Of a stretch of DNA of 64,000 nucleotides, positions 1-11,287 are shown piece by piece. Positions within the stretch are counted from its first letter, which is position 1. Every line of letters begins with the position of its first letter. The notes below the pieces were generated by a model, which saw only the letters and a list, made by a program, of their open reading frames with translations, did not search any database and had not been told where the DNA came from. This stretch comes from [Phialemoniopsis] sp. UDSM-2020 (Eukaryota > Ascomycota > Sordariomycetes > Thyridiales > Thyridiaceae). The position numbers were made by a program, and so were the translations under genes. The stretch lies in contig JAEILZ010000005.1 in the NCBI GenBank assembly GCA_018873225.1, forward strand, positions 2,790,001-2,854,000, in the 5' to 3' direction.

Positions 1-2569
1 CGGACTGTCATCCAGATAGTTTGGACATAGATAGTCAGGTAGCGGTCACTGAGTACGTACTTGGCTCGCTTGTTCGTGATCCTGCGATCTTGACTTGGAT
101 ATGCCCCTGCAAAGGTAGGGTCCACATTAGCCGCAGAGCGCGACCATAAGCCGTTGAATGGCGGATCGGGAAGCTCATGAAGAGATCCTTCTGAGGATGT
201 GACAAGAGCTGGTTAGGCAATTCGGAGAATCTGACTGTGAGTAGGTAGCTGGACAAATTCGGGTTGGGCGCTTGCACGCCAGCCGGTGGAGCCAGGATTT
301 CTTTTTAAAATTGAAGGAGCTGGGGGATCATCCAAATACCCGCCAACCACACTTATCAAACTTGACGAGAGAAAGGCCAGACAGCCCTACGATGTGAACG
401 AGACATTGGTCAAGTACAAGATGATGTGAAATGAGCTGCCTTGCTCCTTGCGATGGGCGCAATCTTGGAAATTTCCGGCTGAAGTCCACACATGTAGTCC
501 ACGCAAGTTCTACAGCAAAAGTAGATAGTCGGCCCAGTACAAGGGTACTCTGTACTTGGACAGTTGACAAGGAAATGATGCACACCACAGAAAGGTTGAT
601 CTGAAGCCATAGCTGAGCGGGCGAAGGGTGCAGGTCTGTTGTGAGCTGATCTCGAGCCACCGACTTGTCAGGTCGTATCAATGGCGCTGACCATGTGAGC
701 AATAACATTTAGGCGAACAATGGCCAGCTCTTGGCTGCTGAATCGGACGATGATGAAGTATATCAGCGAGCAAATATCGATGAAAATGGCCAGTATGGTT
801 GTACTATGGTGGTATTACTGGACCAAAGCGGCAAGGCGATGGTGCAGGCAATCTTGTTGCCAAGAGCCCTGTTTCAAGTCCTTCGAAAGGGTCTAGTCCA
901 GAGCCAAACGTCTCATAATTGCAAATCCTCCCTGGTCTTATACGTGACACACCTACACAATTACATGTAGTTGGCAGTCACGCAGTGTGCTGCAACCTAC
1001 TCCGGACATACGAAGGTTGCAGGCTGAAGTTTCGATCCCCCTGTCAGGTATCGAAAGCTGAGTGGAGGGCTATCCTACTGCCCAATTCCATACAGGTTAG
1101 TACCTGGCAGGGACGTGTTATTTACCCTTAACACCTCTGTACCTGTTCCAAAAGAGAGTCGCAAAGCAACAATACAGAGGTGAATAAATATGCGCTGGGT
1201 TGGAAAAGAACCCTTGCTAGTTGCTGGTCTCTTTCTCAGCTACTCAGTAGATAATGAGATATTCCTCCTTGAATGAGTCGACGCCTCACCGGAGAGTCGC
1301 ATTTGCGGCCCATGCCTTTGGAGGGTTGTTTCTAGGAGCTGTTTCTGTGGCTTTCGGGGGCAGACGGCCTCTCAGCGATACTAAGTCTGGAGTGAATGAG
1401 TAGATGCGGTTTCAGTAACTGTGCTCTGAACGTTTAGATGGGTGGTAGTCAACAGTGGGTTGGTCCCTGGTCGGACAGAATGGCACGGCAATGTGAGCCG
1501 GGCTGAAGAGGCTTGTTCGGAGCTGCAGAACGGGTATGCAATGGGCCGAATGGCTTATTTAACCGCATGGTCTCGTCGATCTCGAATGCGCGGCTGATAA
1601 ACCCTTCTTCAACAACCTTCGACCCCTGTGAGAGTCTTGGCCGTCATGGGACGAACATCAGGGGACGTTGGAGATCGACTCGCTGGCATCATCCGAACTC
1701 AATCGTCTCAAAGCCCCTTGTGAGCCGCTCCTGCATGACAGGTGCATCGTTCGGGGTCCTGCGGGCTTCTCATGTCCTCATGGAACCAGGCCGGACCTCA
1801 AGAGACTAAGGCACGGAGGTGCCGAAATCGCTGGGATGTTCCAAGATGGACAACGATAGCGTGTAAGAGCTATGAGTAACCGGATCACTACCGACGAAAG
1901 CTGTTGCGAAGTAAACGTACGTTGTTGGCCAATCTCGCCATCAGTAAGATAAGTACATGGAAGTTCAATATCATTTTAAAGGTGTTCATCACAGCTTATT
2001 TCGGTAGCTGTCTTAGCTTCCTTGGAGGCATCCATGTTAGACAATCTCTCTACCCCACTGAACAAGCCGCTTGTCCTGTTGCCTATAGAATATTACAGAA
2101 GCTTGTGACATCAGACCTGATTTTGTGCCTCTGAGCATGAAATTATTCGCGCTGCAGATTATTGTATCAGCACTCGCCATCATCGCAAACTGTATTGTTT
2201 GGCCTCGCGCCCAAGTCTCACACTGTGGTCTTGTTGACGTAGAAGTGTGAACTTAAGCTTCCCAAGCTCCTGTCAAAAACACCACTGACCTCACTGACCG
2301 TAATTGCTTGGCGTGACCGTTTGGCGCTCTTGATTTTGGCGGTTGAAGCCGGCCGGCTAGTGGGACACATGTACCTAGCTATCAAAAATCCAGGCCAAAG
2401 TGCACTGAGTTTGCGTGACCTTGTCGCGCTGACCAGATGAATGGGTACCTCTGATTTGCAGCGCATGAGTAAAACTTGAGCCCACTTTCTCTTTAGCGGG
2501 CCTGTGCTGTGTTTGTGCCCCTCACTACCAAGTCCCGCTCCTGAGCAACTGACGGCACTACCTGCAACC
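1..2569. other. Gene-poor left edge
   Basis: No recognisable protein family, RNA gene or mobile element is seen here. Several open frames of 60-165 codons exist on both strands, but they lack family motifs and splice structure. The one item singled out is a cysteine-rich frame at 410-610 (-), reported as a finding. Confidence 0.6.
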
Positions 2570-2734
2570 TGACTTTGGGAAACCGAGATACCTCTCCCTC
2601 CATCTCTTCTCCTACATTTACCATATTGACTCAACGAATCGAATCTCCTATTTCGAGACTCCCGCTTTGCTCCCCTCTTCGGCACAGTCAACCTCTTGAA
2701 TCCTCCCTTCAACAGAACCTCTCAAACAGTCACC
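2570..2734 (+). promoter_or_regulatory. CT-rich 5' leader of profilin
   Basis: This pyrimidine-rich stretch (repeated CTCC/TCTC runs) runs directly into CACC-ATG at 2735. CT-rich tracts upstream of the start codon are typical of highly expressed filamentous-fungal genes. The transcription start itself cannot be read from the sequence. Confidence 0.5.
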
Positions 2735-3480
2735 ATGTCTTGGCAAGGTACGTCGACCGTCTTTTTGTGTCCCGAAACCTTCCCCCTTCCCCACTATGTC
2801 ATGGCCTTGAGAGAAGAAGATGGGAAAAGCTGACCTGCCCCCCAGCCTATGTTGACTCTAGGTACCGTCACCTCGCCCCGATCGTCGGACGCAAAAGCAA
2901 TGTGATAAGTACTGACCCGAGATTCTGTATAGCCTTGTTGGCAGCGGCCACATCGACAAGGCCGCCATCATCAGCGCCGCTGGCGACAGCACCTGGGCTT
3001 CGTCTGCTGGTTTCACCGTATGTGCAACCTTCTCAACCCCAACCTAGTCTCGCGATGTCGGACAAGCTTTCGGCTTGCAGTGCTCGGTGGGATCTCGTCG
3101 GCCTATACTGATTATGTCCTTGCGCAGGTTTCTCCCGAGGAGATGAAGAGCATCGTCAACATTCTGGGCGCCACTGGTGACGCCGTCGATAAGGCACACG
3201 CCGAGGGCGTTCACGTCGCAGGCGAGCGGTTTGTTGTCACCAAGATCGAGGACCGGAGTATCTACGCAAGACAGGTACGAGAACAACACAGAGCAGCAGT
3301 GGATCGCACAGTTGTTGGGCACACAAGAGCTAACATGGTCAACAGGGCCGGACTGGCATCGCCGTCGTCAAGACCAAGCAGGCCATTCTGGTTGGTCACT
3401 ACGGAGACGGCGTACAGGCTGGAAACGCAGTACAGACGGTTGAGGCTCTGGCGGATTACCTGATCAAGGTCGGATACTGA
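2735..3480 (+). CDS. PFY1: Profilin
   Basis: Profilin is a small cytosolic actin-monomer-binding protein that promotes nucleotide exchange and feeds formin-driven actin assembly, important for polar hyphal growth. Five exons join in phase: 2735-2747, 2846-2861, 2933-3017, 3128-3274 and 3346-3480, giving 131 residues, the normal fungal profilin length. The N-terminus starts MSWQAYVDSSLVGSG, the family hallmark (W at position 3 and YVD forming part of the poly-proline-binding face). The C-terminus contains VGHYGDGVQAGNAVQTVEALADYL, shown here only as a landmark for the last helix. All introns have GT-AG ends, and the first exon carries only 13 coding bases. The start codon is chosen from the family N-terminus and its CACC context. 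The gene is convergent with GOT1 downstream. Confidence 0.96.
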
Positions 3481-4114
3481 TCGCGAAGGAATGCGGGAAG
3501 ACTGCCCGCAGTTCGCCGACTTGGACTGCGGGCGAGGATGGAGCATGACCAGGAGAGTCTGGCCAACTCGTGACGATCTTCGAGGTGGTAATGGATTTCC
3601 AACTTTAGACCAACAACTGCTGCTATGAGCCCCGGGCGTCGGGAATCCTTTTCTTCGACTGTCTGAAATTATACAAAAGACAGGATCTGCATCTGCAAAG
3701 AACCTCTGCCCCTACCTAAGCTTGATGATGTGTCAGACCGTTCCTCCTGATTCGACTGTCTCTCTATCTCGTTGGCATAGGTGTGTATTGTAGCATCTTT
3801 GTCACATTATTCTATCAGACCCAGGCTCGATTGCCCAAGGGCCACACTATCCTGATCTTACAACAAAACGTAGATCCTCCTTAGACATCATATTCGTGAA
3901 GGGCAGAGGGCCGACGTAAAAATACAAGTGGGTATAATGTTACCAACAACGCCGAATCGCCTTTTCCCAGACCGTCTATAGCTTCTCTCGGCCATCGTAT
4001 CCCTGTTCGCCACTACTGGCATGTCACTCCCGTGGCGGAGTTGCGCCCAACAGTCTCGATCTAGGTCGCACCTCGAAGGAATCTGTCCACATAGTTCTGA
4101 CGCAGGTTTCCCGC
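3481..4114. other. Convergent 3' region between profilin and GOT1
   Basis: This 634 bp spacer presumably holds the 3' untranslated regions of both convergent genes. A long minus-strand frame that reads across into it from GOT1 is an out-of-frame shadow. Nothing else is seen. Confidence 0.6.
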
Positions 4115-4888
4115 TCAGACGGGCAACTCGGCGTTCCGCCTGCCCAGACCGATCCGGTCGACCAGCAGACCAATATAAGGGCCGATGATGGGGATGTTGC
4201 GCGCGAAGCCGGCGATGGTGCCGAGGAAGTCGCCAAAGAGGATCACGATGCCGTACAGCTCGACGATGAAGCCGATCAGCGGCCAGCGCAGGAGGATCAG
4301 CGCGAGGCCGCCGAAGAAGGCGGCCGTGCCCTTGGCCTTTTGCTTGCGCGCGAAGAAGAGCAGCGTCTTTTGCGGGCCGATGATGATGGTGAGGCCGATC
4401 AGGAAGAGGATCTGCGGGACGCCGTCGCGGCCGTGTCAGTATGCTGGGTTTCTCGTGTGGGGAGGAAGGCTGCTCTCGAGGGTTTTCGGTTGGAGGGATA
4501 GTGTTGCTTACGTTTCCCATGGCGAGCCTGGATCGGAACAAGTTATGGTCAGTATGCGCGCCGCTTCAAAAGGCAGAGGTTGGAGCTGGGGTTGCGACTT
4601 ACATGGCGCGGTCAAAGAACATGATCATCCCACCGATCAGGAAGAAGCCTCCTGCGACAAGGGGCAGCCATTGTTAGATTGGCCGAGTCCAACGCCAGTA
4701 CAAAACTCTATGAAGGTCCATACGTACCGCCAGAGCAAAAGGCGACTCCAATCTCTGTAAAAACATATCAATCAGCCTCGATCCTTCCATGGGGACCCTC
4801 GCATGGGAAATGCGCCACGCCATCTCCAAGGGGTCTTTGTCCCACGAGACAACTTACTCTGCGAGTCTGATAACCACATAGACGGCAT
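4115..4888 (-). CDS. GOT1: Vesicle transport protein Got1
   Basis: Got1 is a tetra-spanning membrane protein of the ER-Golgi system with a role in COPII vesicle trafficking and fusion in yeast. Five exons on the minus strand were assembled by splice phase: 4858-4888, 4728-4754, 4603-4651, 4512-4527 and 4115-4411, giving 139 residues (human GOLT1B has 138). The protein starts MPSMWLSDSQKIGVAFCSGG, followed by hydrophobic segments around residues 14-32, 42-60, 75-95 and 98-118. The most conserved stretch, LFLIGLTIIIGPQKT and the FFARKQKAKGT cytosolic loop, is intact. Exon 4 is a 16-base micro-exon. The long open frame extending past 4115 in another phase is a shadow. Confidence 0.95.
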
Positions 4889-5982
4889 CTTGTATGAGGC
4901 GTAGCAGTTGCTATACAATAGAAAGAAGAAAAAAAGCGTTTCAATTCGGCGAGGCCCAGAATAACGAATTGGTATTTCTCAGCTGTTGAGAGGTGGTTAT
5001 ACTTAATCTTCCAAGAAAGTTGAAAAAAATGTAGGGCCCCAGCTCTTTCAACTTAGACACGAATCCAGGGGTGTTGGTGGTGCGTCGTGGCCGCGTCTGT
5101 GTCCCTAATCTCGTAATAAACTCTCTTGTGCTAGCTTGGCCACTACAGGCAGGGGGTGCGCCGCTCAGATAAGGTGACCTGAGGTACAGGCCAGTTGGAG
5201 CTGATTTTCAGGTACACTTTCATTGGCACGAGATCAGGCACGCTAATTTGACGGTCTAACGGCGGGGGACCACCATAAACTCACAGCTCCATTTTGCACT
5301 CTGGTCTTTTCATATTTTCCTCTCTTCACAGTCTTCAACTTCCAACCTGTCTACCAGATGACCCTCCACAACCTAAGATGCACAACTCAGTATGAGGCAG
5401 ACTCAGAATTATGGGTCGCAGTAGGCCGTTTACCTGAGATTTTGACTACCCAAAGCCATGAAAATTTTCCCTCAGGAATGCTGTCCTCAGCCTTGGCAGC
5501 TATGAAATTGAAGGTAGGATTGATGCTATCAGAGCAGACACGAACCTCGTTCATGTCTTGCCTCACGGGTTAGGTAAGTCATCCAAAGTAAATAGCATAT
5601 ACGCATGCCGCGACGACCTAGCTTCATGCTACGGTAACTGAGTTTCGTCCTCCCATACATTCTCAGTGATCTGTCGACCTAGGCAGAGAACAAACCTTTC
5701 TTGTAAAAAGAAAAATGATCACGATTAAGCCGGAGTGTCAGCTTATCTCCTGTTGCTGAGAGGTAGCAGGTGCATAGCAGGGACTTGACTTTGTTGGTCG
5801 AACATTTCTCTGTATTCCTCTATGCACTTTTATGAATGCTTCTTAATGCCCTTTCGCCCTTTTCACCTAAACGCCAGCGCCGAAGGTATCCCATGATGAA
5901 GCAAAGCAGAAGAAACGTAGCAGACTCCCAGCCCCATCCTCTCCGTAGACCAGAACGTACAAAACACCCAGAGCACCCTCCA
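4889..5982. other. Intergenic region between GOT1 and IES6
   Basis: This 1.1 kb stretch contains the GOT1 promoter side and the IES6 3' side. A CT-rich leader-like tract (about 5305-5357) precedes an ATG at 5358 and a 71-codon frame to 5573 (+). The frame has no recognisable motif, so it may be a tiny gene, a relic or chance. No RNA gene is visible. Confidence 0.4.
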
Positions 5983-6639
5983 TCACTTGAGCACCGTGTG
6001 CGCCCCCCTCGCCTCGAGGAACTGCTCCGCGACGCCCTGCTGCAGGCCGCGGATGGTGGTGAACACCTCGCTGTTGTAGTACCGCAGGCGCGTCTTGGGG
6101 TCCGTGTACGGCGCCGGCATCCCTGTGATGTCGCAGTACCGCTTCTGCGGCGCCAGGCTCGGCGCGCTCTCGATGTTGGTGTACGTCGCCACGGGCGCCC
6201 CCGTCGTCGTCGTCGCCGCCACTGCCAACCCACCACCGTTGGTCGCCGCCGCACCGCTGCGTAGGCTCTTCTCGAGCACGAGCTTGGACAGGCTGCGCGA
6301 CGCCTGCGCGAGGTTGGGCTGCACGCTGGCCGACCCGGCCGCCGACGACGGGCCCGCGGGCGTCGAGGTGCCGCTCGTCGACAGGCCGTCGTCGTCCTTG
6401 TCCACGGGCGTGGCGGCGCCGCTGGCGCCGTTCTCGTCGAGAGCGGGGGTCGGCGCCACCGAGGTCGAGCTCGCCTCGCGCTTCGAGGCGTCGCCGATGA
6501 TGGTCTTTACGTTCTTGTTGCGGCGCTGGTTGGGCCGCCAGTGCGGGTTGCGGAAGGTCTTGTGCGTCGAGTGGATGTCGAGCTGCTCGATGAGGGCCTG
6601 GTGCGCGGCCTGGGCGGCCTGGGCCTCTGGGTTGGACAT
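5983..6639 (-). CDS. IES6: INO80 complex subunit Ies6 (YL1 C-terminal domain)
   Basis: Ies6 is a subunit of the INO80 chromatin remodeller, where it pairs with Arp5 to form a module that engages the nucleosome and couples ATP hydrolysis to sliding. The 218-residue intronless frame has the family layout. An N-terminal basic segment (THKTFRNPHWRPNQRRNK, around residues 25-42) is followed by a low-complexity Ser/Thr/Ala-rich linker of about 110 residues. The C-terminal YL1_C domain (KRYCDITGMPAPYTDPKT, then LRYYN and a final helix) completes it. The linker makes it longer than yeast Ies6 (about 166 residues). The gene is divergent from DAD4, and its partner ARP5 is the next minus-strand gene, 1.3 kb away. 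Confidence 0.94.
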   Translation of the reverse strand: MSNPEAQAAQAAHQALIEQLDIHSTHKTFRNPHWRPNQRRNKNVKTIIGDASKREASSTSVAPTPALDENGASGAATPVDKDDDGLSTSGTSTPAGPSSAAGSASVQPNLAQASRSLSKLVLEKSLRSGAAATNGGGLAVAATTTTGAPVATYTNIESAPSLAPQKRYCDITGMPAPYTDPKTRLRYYNSEVFTTIRGLQQGVAEQFLEARGAHTVLK

Positions 6640-6938
6640 GGTGCGGGGAAGATTACCTCCAGAGCTGTTTGATAGGAGAATTGGTGTGATTGATAGGTTT
6701 GTGTCGGGTGGTGAGCTGTTGTCGAAGCTTCAATGGTGGTGTGAAAATCTGCCGAGGCTGACCGCTTTGATGGGAAGCTGGAGAGGTGAGGCTTTGGGGC
6801 TGGTGGTGATAGAGTGGCCCCACTAGACGCGATCGCTACAGTGGTGGACGCGACCTCTGACATCCCCCATCTGACCCCACCATCACTGCTTGATTCAAGT
6901 TGAACAGAAACATCACAATTCAGCATATCTCCAAACAA
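6640..6938. promoter_or_regulatory. Shared divergent promoter region of IES6 and DAD4
   Basis: Only 299 bp separate the start codons of the two divergent genes, so promoter elements and both 5' leaders must lie here. No specific factor site can be assigned by eye. A third-frame open stretch across it is a shadow. Confidence 0.6.
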
Positions 6939-7401
6939 ATGGTAAGCCTAGGTACTTCATTCGAAGATGACATATGTGTCATACTAATGAGTTTCATAGG
7001 AGAGTCCTCATGAGCACCAGCAGAATCTGCTGCTTTCCCGTATCATCACCAATGTGGTATGTTTACTTATGAGGCGTCACCTGCAGCAATGTGCATACAG
7101 CCCCAAGAACGCATGGCTGAGATATCTTCATAGGAGAAATTGAACGAGTCTGTCGTCGTGATGAACAAGGCTTTACAGGTATGCTAGTGATCATGCGGCC
7201 CCATGTTGAGAGCTACGTCTAACGTCGTACAGGAGATCAACATTCAGAACATGAACATCGAGCTCGTGGCGCAGATGTTCAAAAACTATCAGTCCAACGT
7301 TCTTTTCCATCTGGAAGGTCTGTTGGTTTTCTCAATCCTACCGATACAGTATCTCGCTAACACTACGAGCAGCAACGGACAACCTCAAAGAGCCCTCCTA
7401 A
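6939..7401 (+). CDS. DAD4: DASH/Dam1 complex subunit Dad4
   Basis: Dad4 is a small coiled-coil subunit of the DASH/Dam1 ring that couples kinetochores to microtubules in fungi. Five exons (6939-6941, 7000-7056, 7134-7178, 7233-7317, 7373-7401) give 72 residues, matching yeast Dad4 in length. The protein begins [20 protein letters not shown], continues through a heptad-type helix, and ends with the highly conserved [20 protein letters not shown]. The first coding exon contains only the three bases of the start codon, followed immediately by GTAAGC. All other introns are 55-77 bp with GT-AG ends. No single exon is long enough to be found by simple frame scanning, so this gene is easily missed. 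Confidence 0.95.
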
Positions 7402-7941
7402 GCCTGAGGCAAGGGTTGAAGGTCTGAAGGCATAGTACGAGATATAGCTGTCAGAGGCAGATCACCGCTCTTGGTGAAGAGCGCATATGAACAGCATCAT
7501 GAGCCGGTATCGCCGTACCAATGTCAGGTTTGAGGATGAGAAGCCGACTCGCAACAGAAGCGAGCATGAAGGGAACAAATAATGCATTCCTATGATATAC
7601 CCATCCCTTTTCTGGAACTTGGCGAAACCGCTAGGGCATGAAAATGTTAAAGTAGCTTTGATGTCAGAGCACAGCACCAAGTCACGAATGAAATTACGAA
7701 CACAAGCACACCTGATGATAGACAGTTGTTTTATGATGAAGACCATACTGTCGAAGCTCCAAACACCATCTAGTCCTTTTGCTGTTATGAATTCGCCTGT
7801 CTCAAGCCTTGGGTCCCTGCGAACGAAGGCTTCATTTTTCAACCAGACTCCTACGTCCGAACCTTTATAATACAAATTCCTAGATAATCAAACCCCCTTA
7901 ACCTGCTAAGCAATAGTCTCCCGACCCCGACGTCTCGATGC
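7402..7941. other. Convergent spacer between DAD4 and ARP5
   Basis: This 540 bp spacer lies between two convergent genes and presumably carries their 3' untranslated regions. Overlapping open frames on both strands (7462-7875) have no family features and were discounted. Confidence 0.55.
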
Positions 7942-10439
7942 TCACGCGAAAGCATTGCCCATGTCGTGCTCCTGTACACAAGTCGTTAGCAAGATTGGTC
8001 ATTAAAGCGTAAATTAGTATCTTAGCTCACCTTGATATACTCGGGCCCCTTCTCCTGGTACTCCTCCTTACTGATCGTCGTCGCCTTCCAGTCATCCGAG
8101 CACGCCCAGCCAGCCGCGCCCCTCCACGGGTCGAGCAGCGCGTCCTTGGCCCTGCGGATCTTGAGCGGCGAGCCCGCAGGCAGCAGCGCCATAAGCCCAG
8201 TCTGCAAACGCTCGTCAAAGTTGCGGAACAGTGTGTTGCCGCCCGTCAGGAAGACGTCGCGCAGGAAGTCGTCGCGGTTGACGCCAGGGAGCCCGGTCAG
8301 CCGCTGGTTCAGGATGTCGCCGGCGATTTCGACGATGCCTGCCTGGTCGATGCCCGCGATGGCGCTGGGCTGGAAGACAACCTCGGGCACGCGGATGCGC
8401 TCGACGTTGAGATGGATCTGGTGGCGCTGGGCGGCGCTCTCGGCGTCGAAGGGCCGGGGACCGCGCTCAAAGGCATGCATCATCTTCTTGGTCCAGTCGT
8501 TCTGCGCCTCGCGCGTGTGCTCGTAGGTGAAGTGTGGGTCGTATTGCAACAGCTCCTGCTCGAGGCCCTGCAGCGCCACGTCCGGGTTCTCCTCGGCGTC
8601 CTCATTGTCACTGTCGTCCTTGTTGACGGCGATGTCTCTGTAGACACCCCAGTCGGCATCGTCGGCACCGAAATCGTCATCATCACCGCCACGGCGCCGC
8701 TTGCGCGAGCCTGTGCCCGTCGGGTTGTCGCTCGCCAAGTTGGCAATATTCTTCATGCGGATGTACGAAGCGAGGTTCTTGCGGTTGCCCATGTCCTTGG
8801 AGAGCCGCTCGCGTTCCTTAATCTTGGCCAGCGCCTCGAGTCGGGCCTGCCGCTTCTCCTCGAGCCAGCCCTCGAGGTCGTTGGTCCTTCGCTCCTCATC
8901 CAGACGGGCCTCCTCTGCAACACGGGCTTTCTCCGCCTCCTTCTCCGCCTTTGCTCGGGCACGGGCTTCATGGTTCGACTTGAGTAAACGCTGCTGCCGC
9001 TTTTGCTTGATACCGGCTTCGTCGAGCTGGTCATCTGGCACCTCGAGGAGGGAGAAGTCGGGCTCCTCGGCGGTCTCCTCCTCTACCTCGCCACCAAGGT
9101 CCTTGGTTCGCGCCCGCTTGATCGACTTTTCTAGGTCCTTGACAATGCGATCAAGATGAGCCTCATCTTTGACCTCCGCCTCGTCCAGCAGCCGCTTCGT
9201 CTCCTTCTTGGTCTGGTCAACAAGCTGTGTTTGGACGGCTTTGTAGTACTCCAGCTCCTTCTCTTTCTTCATTAACCTCTCAAGGCGCATCTTGGCAGCT
9301 TGCTCTTGCAACCTGCGGCCGCTCTCCTTCTTCCTCTCGGCAATCTTGGCCAGCTCTTCCTCCGTCTTTTGAATGATGATCTCCTCGGTGTAGGGGTACT
9401 GTAGGATAGCCTCCCTGTCCTCGAGGCCGGTCCAGTCGAGATAATGCTTCAACTCGTTATCGTAGTCCTTCGATACGTAGCAGAACTCCTTGAGCATATT
9501 CTCCGCCTGTGACGCATGGAATCTCAGGTTGCTACCCAGGTGGTCCCGATACTTCAAGCGGATGAGCTTGAGAAGGTACTCTGCGGCATGCCAGCCTCCC
9601 CAGTTCAGACGAATAGCCTGCGCCAGCATCGCTTTCTGATTGTAGACTGGGATGACGTGCGTCGAGTTGTAGGAGGAGGATACCACCAGACCCGTCTTTC
9701 CCTGGTTGTGGCGGTAGGAGAACAGAGAGTCGATACCGTACGCTAATGAGGGTGCACCGTAACACTCGAATATGAGTTCAGTCATAGCTATCGCGCAACG
9801 AGCATCAGTATGTGTAGGTATGGCCTCCGAGTCCAGGATCTGTACTCACACTTTCTTGAATAGGGCAAGTTGGCCACCGCCTCTGTCATCACGATCGGCA
9901 TATCGATGTTGCCGTCCACGCCATTCATGCCGAGCTTGAGGAAGACGTAGTCGAGAACGTGCTCCGTGACGTCCCAATTGCTCACGATTCCCGTGCCCGC
10001 CTCGAACGCATTTCGTATGTGGCCGCGCGCCGTCGTGTCAGAGTAGCAGTCCCAGCCGGCAAACGAAAATGTCTTGCCTAGTTTCCGGTCGCGATACTTG
10101 GCCATAATGGGAGGGACGCTGAGGCGCGGGTTGGACTCAAAGGACCAGCCTGCCCGGACGGCGGACGAGCCTGCATTCGGTCAAAAGTCCCAGTCAGTTC
10201 AAGATCTCCCATAGCTAAGTAGACAGTGCTGTGGCACGGGGTTAAACCATACCATAGTCAATCACAATGGCCGCATCGCCGGCCGGTCGCGACTTGGCCG
10301 TCTCGTAGCCATCCTTCTGTGGTGTGATATACTTTTCGAATCGAACCTCCTTGACAGGGTGAATCGTGGGCTCGGGAAGCAGCTTCCAGGCCTCGCGCCT
10401 CGAGAGCGGCTGCCCGTCTCCCGTCGCGCTGGGAGCCAT
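7942..10439 (-). CDS. ARP5: Actin-related protein Arp5 (INO80 complex)
   Basis: Arp5 is a nuclear actin-related protein which, with Ies6, forms the nucleosome-gripping module of INO80. Four exons (10253-10439, 9850-10170, 8031-9787, 7942-7971) give 764 residues, close to yeast Arp5 (755). The first actin half includes VIDYGSSAVRAGWSFESNPR, the phosphate-binding loop, and the conserved PIVMTEAVANLPYSRKSMTE. A large charged insertion rich in Glu/Lys/Arg follows (about residues 330-570). The second actin half carries FLTGGNTLFRNFDERL. The last exon is 30 bases, replacing the VS-stop that would follow if the GTGAGC donor at 8030 were not used, and gives the ending EHDMGNAFA. The 9787/9850 junction restores RKSMTE in phase. 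The start was chosen as the only ATG preceding the conserved exon 1 sequence. Confidence 0.95.
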
Positions 10440-11287
10440 TGCTGGGGGATGGAGCTTTGGCGAGAGGAAAGGTGTCGATGCTTCAGATTGCGTCGCCAGA
10501 AAGCATGATGTGCGGAGCTCTCTGACGATGGTGTTGCTTTGAGTCGCGCTCGATTGAAATGGGATTGGCAAGCCCGAGATGCGTTTGGCTGCCAAATACC
10601 ACTTTTTGTTGGTTGCTCGGTTGCCTGTCACTCGGTGCAATCGCAAAAAGATCTACTAGGATAAGCAGTCTATGTGGTGAGGTGTGGTGAGGCTACACGT
10701 TAGTGTCGCATCCCTGCCCGTGAAAGTGCGCCCCAAGCTTCGTGCCTTTACTTTGGCTCTAGCCTTGATGTGGGGTCGACAGAGATGCCTACTTCCAACA
10801 TCTCTAAACACACCCCATGTTGAATGAACCTCTCAAGAACACAGTGACGATGAAACATAGCACTATATTAATGATTTGGCCTCGGATGGCCCCCACTGAA
10901 TCTCTTTCTTGCTTGTGCGTACATTCGTCTAGATGTCAAATCTCGTTACTCGCTGTATTGATGAGAAACGTATCCCAGTAGCACTGTGCGCTCCATATCA
11001 CTTGTCATGTCACTGTCCTTGATTGCTCGAGACCTTTTGAAGAAATGCTCTGCATAGTAGCGCCAGCAGCTACATGGTATATTCCATTGCACGAAACGCA
11101 AACGAACCCCAACCATGTTGAGACCTTCCCTCGGTCTCGGTATGCAACACAGCTTTGCTTGGCTCGCCCCAAAGCCCCAAAAGCCAACGGACTCCTGCTT
11201 AACGCCGCCAGTCATGTTCAAATACTATAAAGTCCAAGTCCTCGCGAACGCCTCCATGGTAAAAAGCAAATGGTCTAAAGGCTCAAT
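10440..11287. other. ARP5 upstream / bZIP downstream region
   Basis: This 848 bp stretch lies between two minus-strand genes. It should contain the ARP5 promoter near 10440-10700 and the 3' untranslated region of the bZIP gene near 11200. Short overlapping frames on both strands around 10950-11230 carry no motif. Confidence 0.5.

Noticed and set aside
2218..3463. Long frames of 164, 178 and 147 codons around profilin
   Set aside because: They cross profilin introns or run antisense; the five-exon profilin model explains the locus.
5358..5573. 71-codon frame with a CT-rich leader
   Set aside because: The leader looks gene-like, but the protein has no recognisable motif and no second exon could be joined, so it is only mentioned in the spacer entry.
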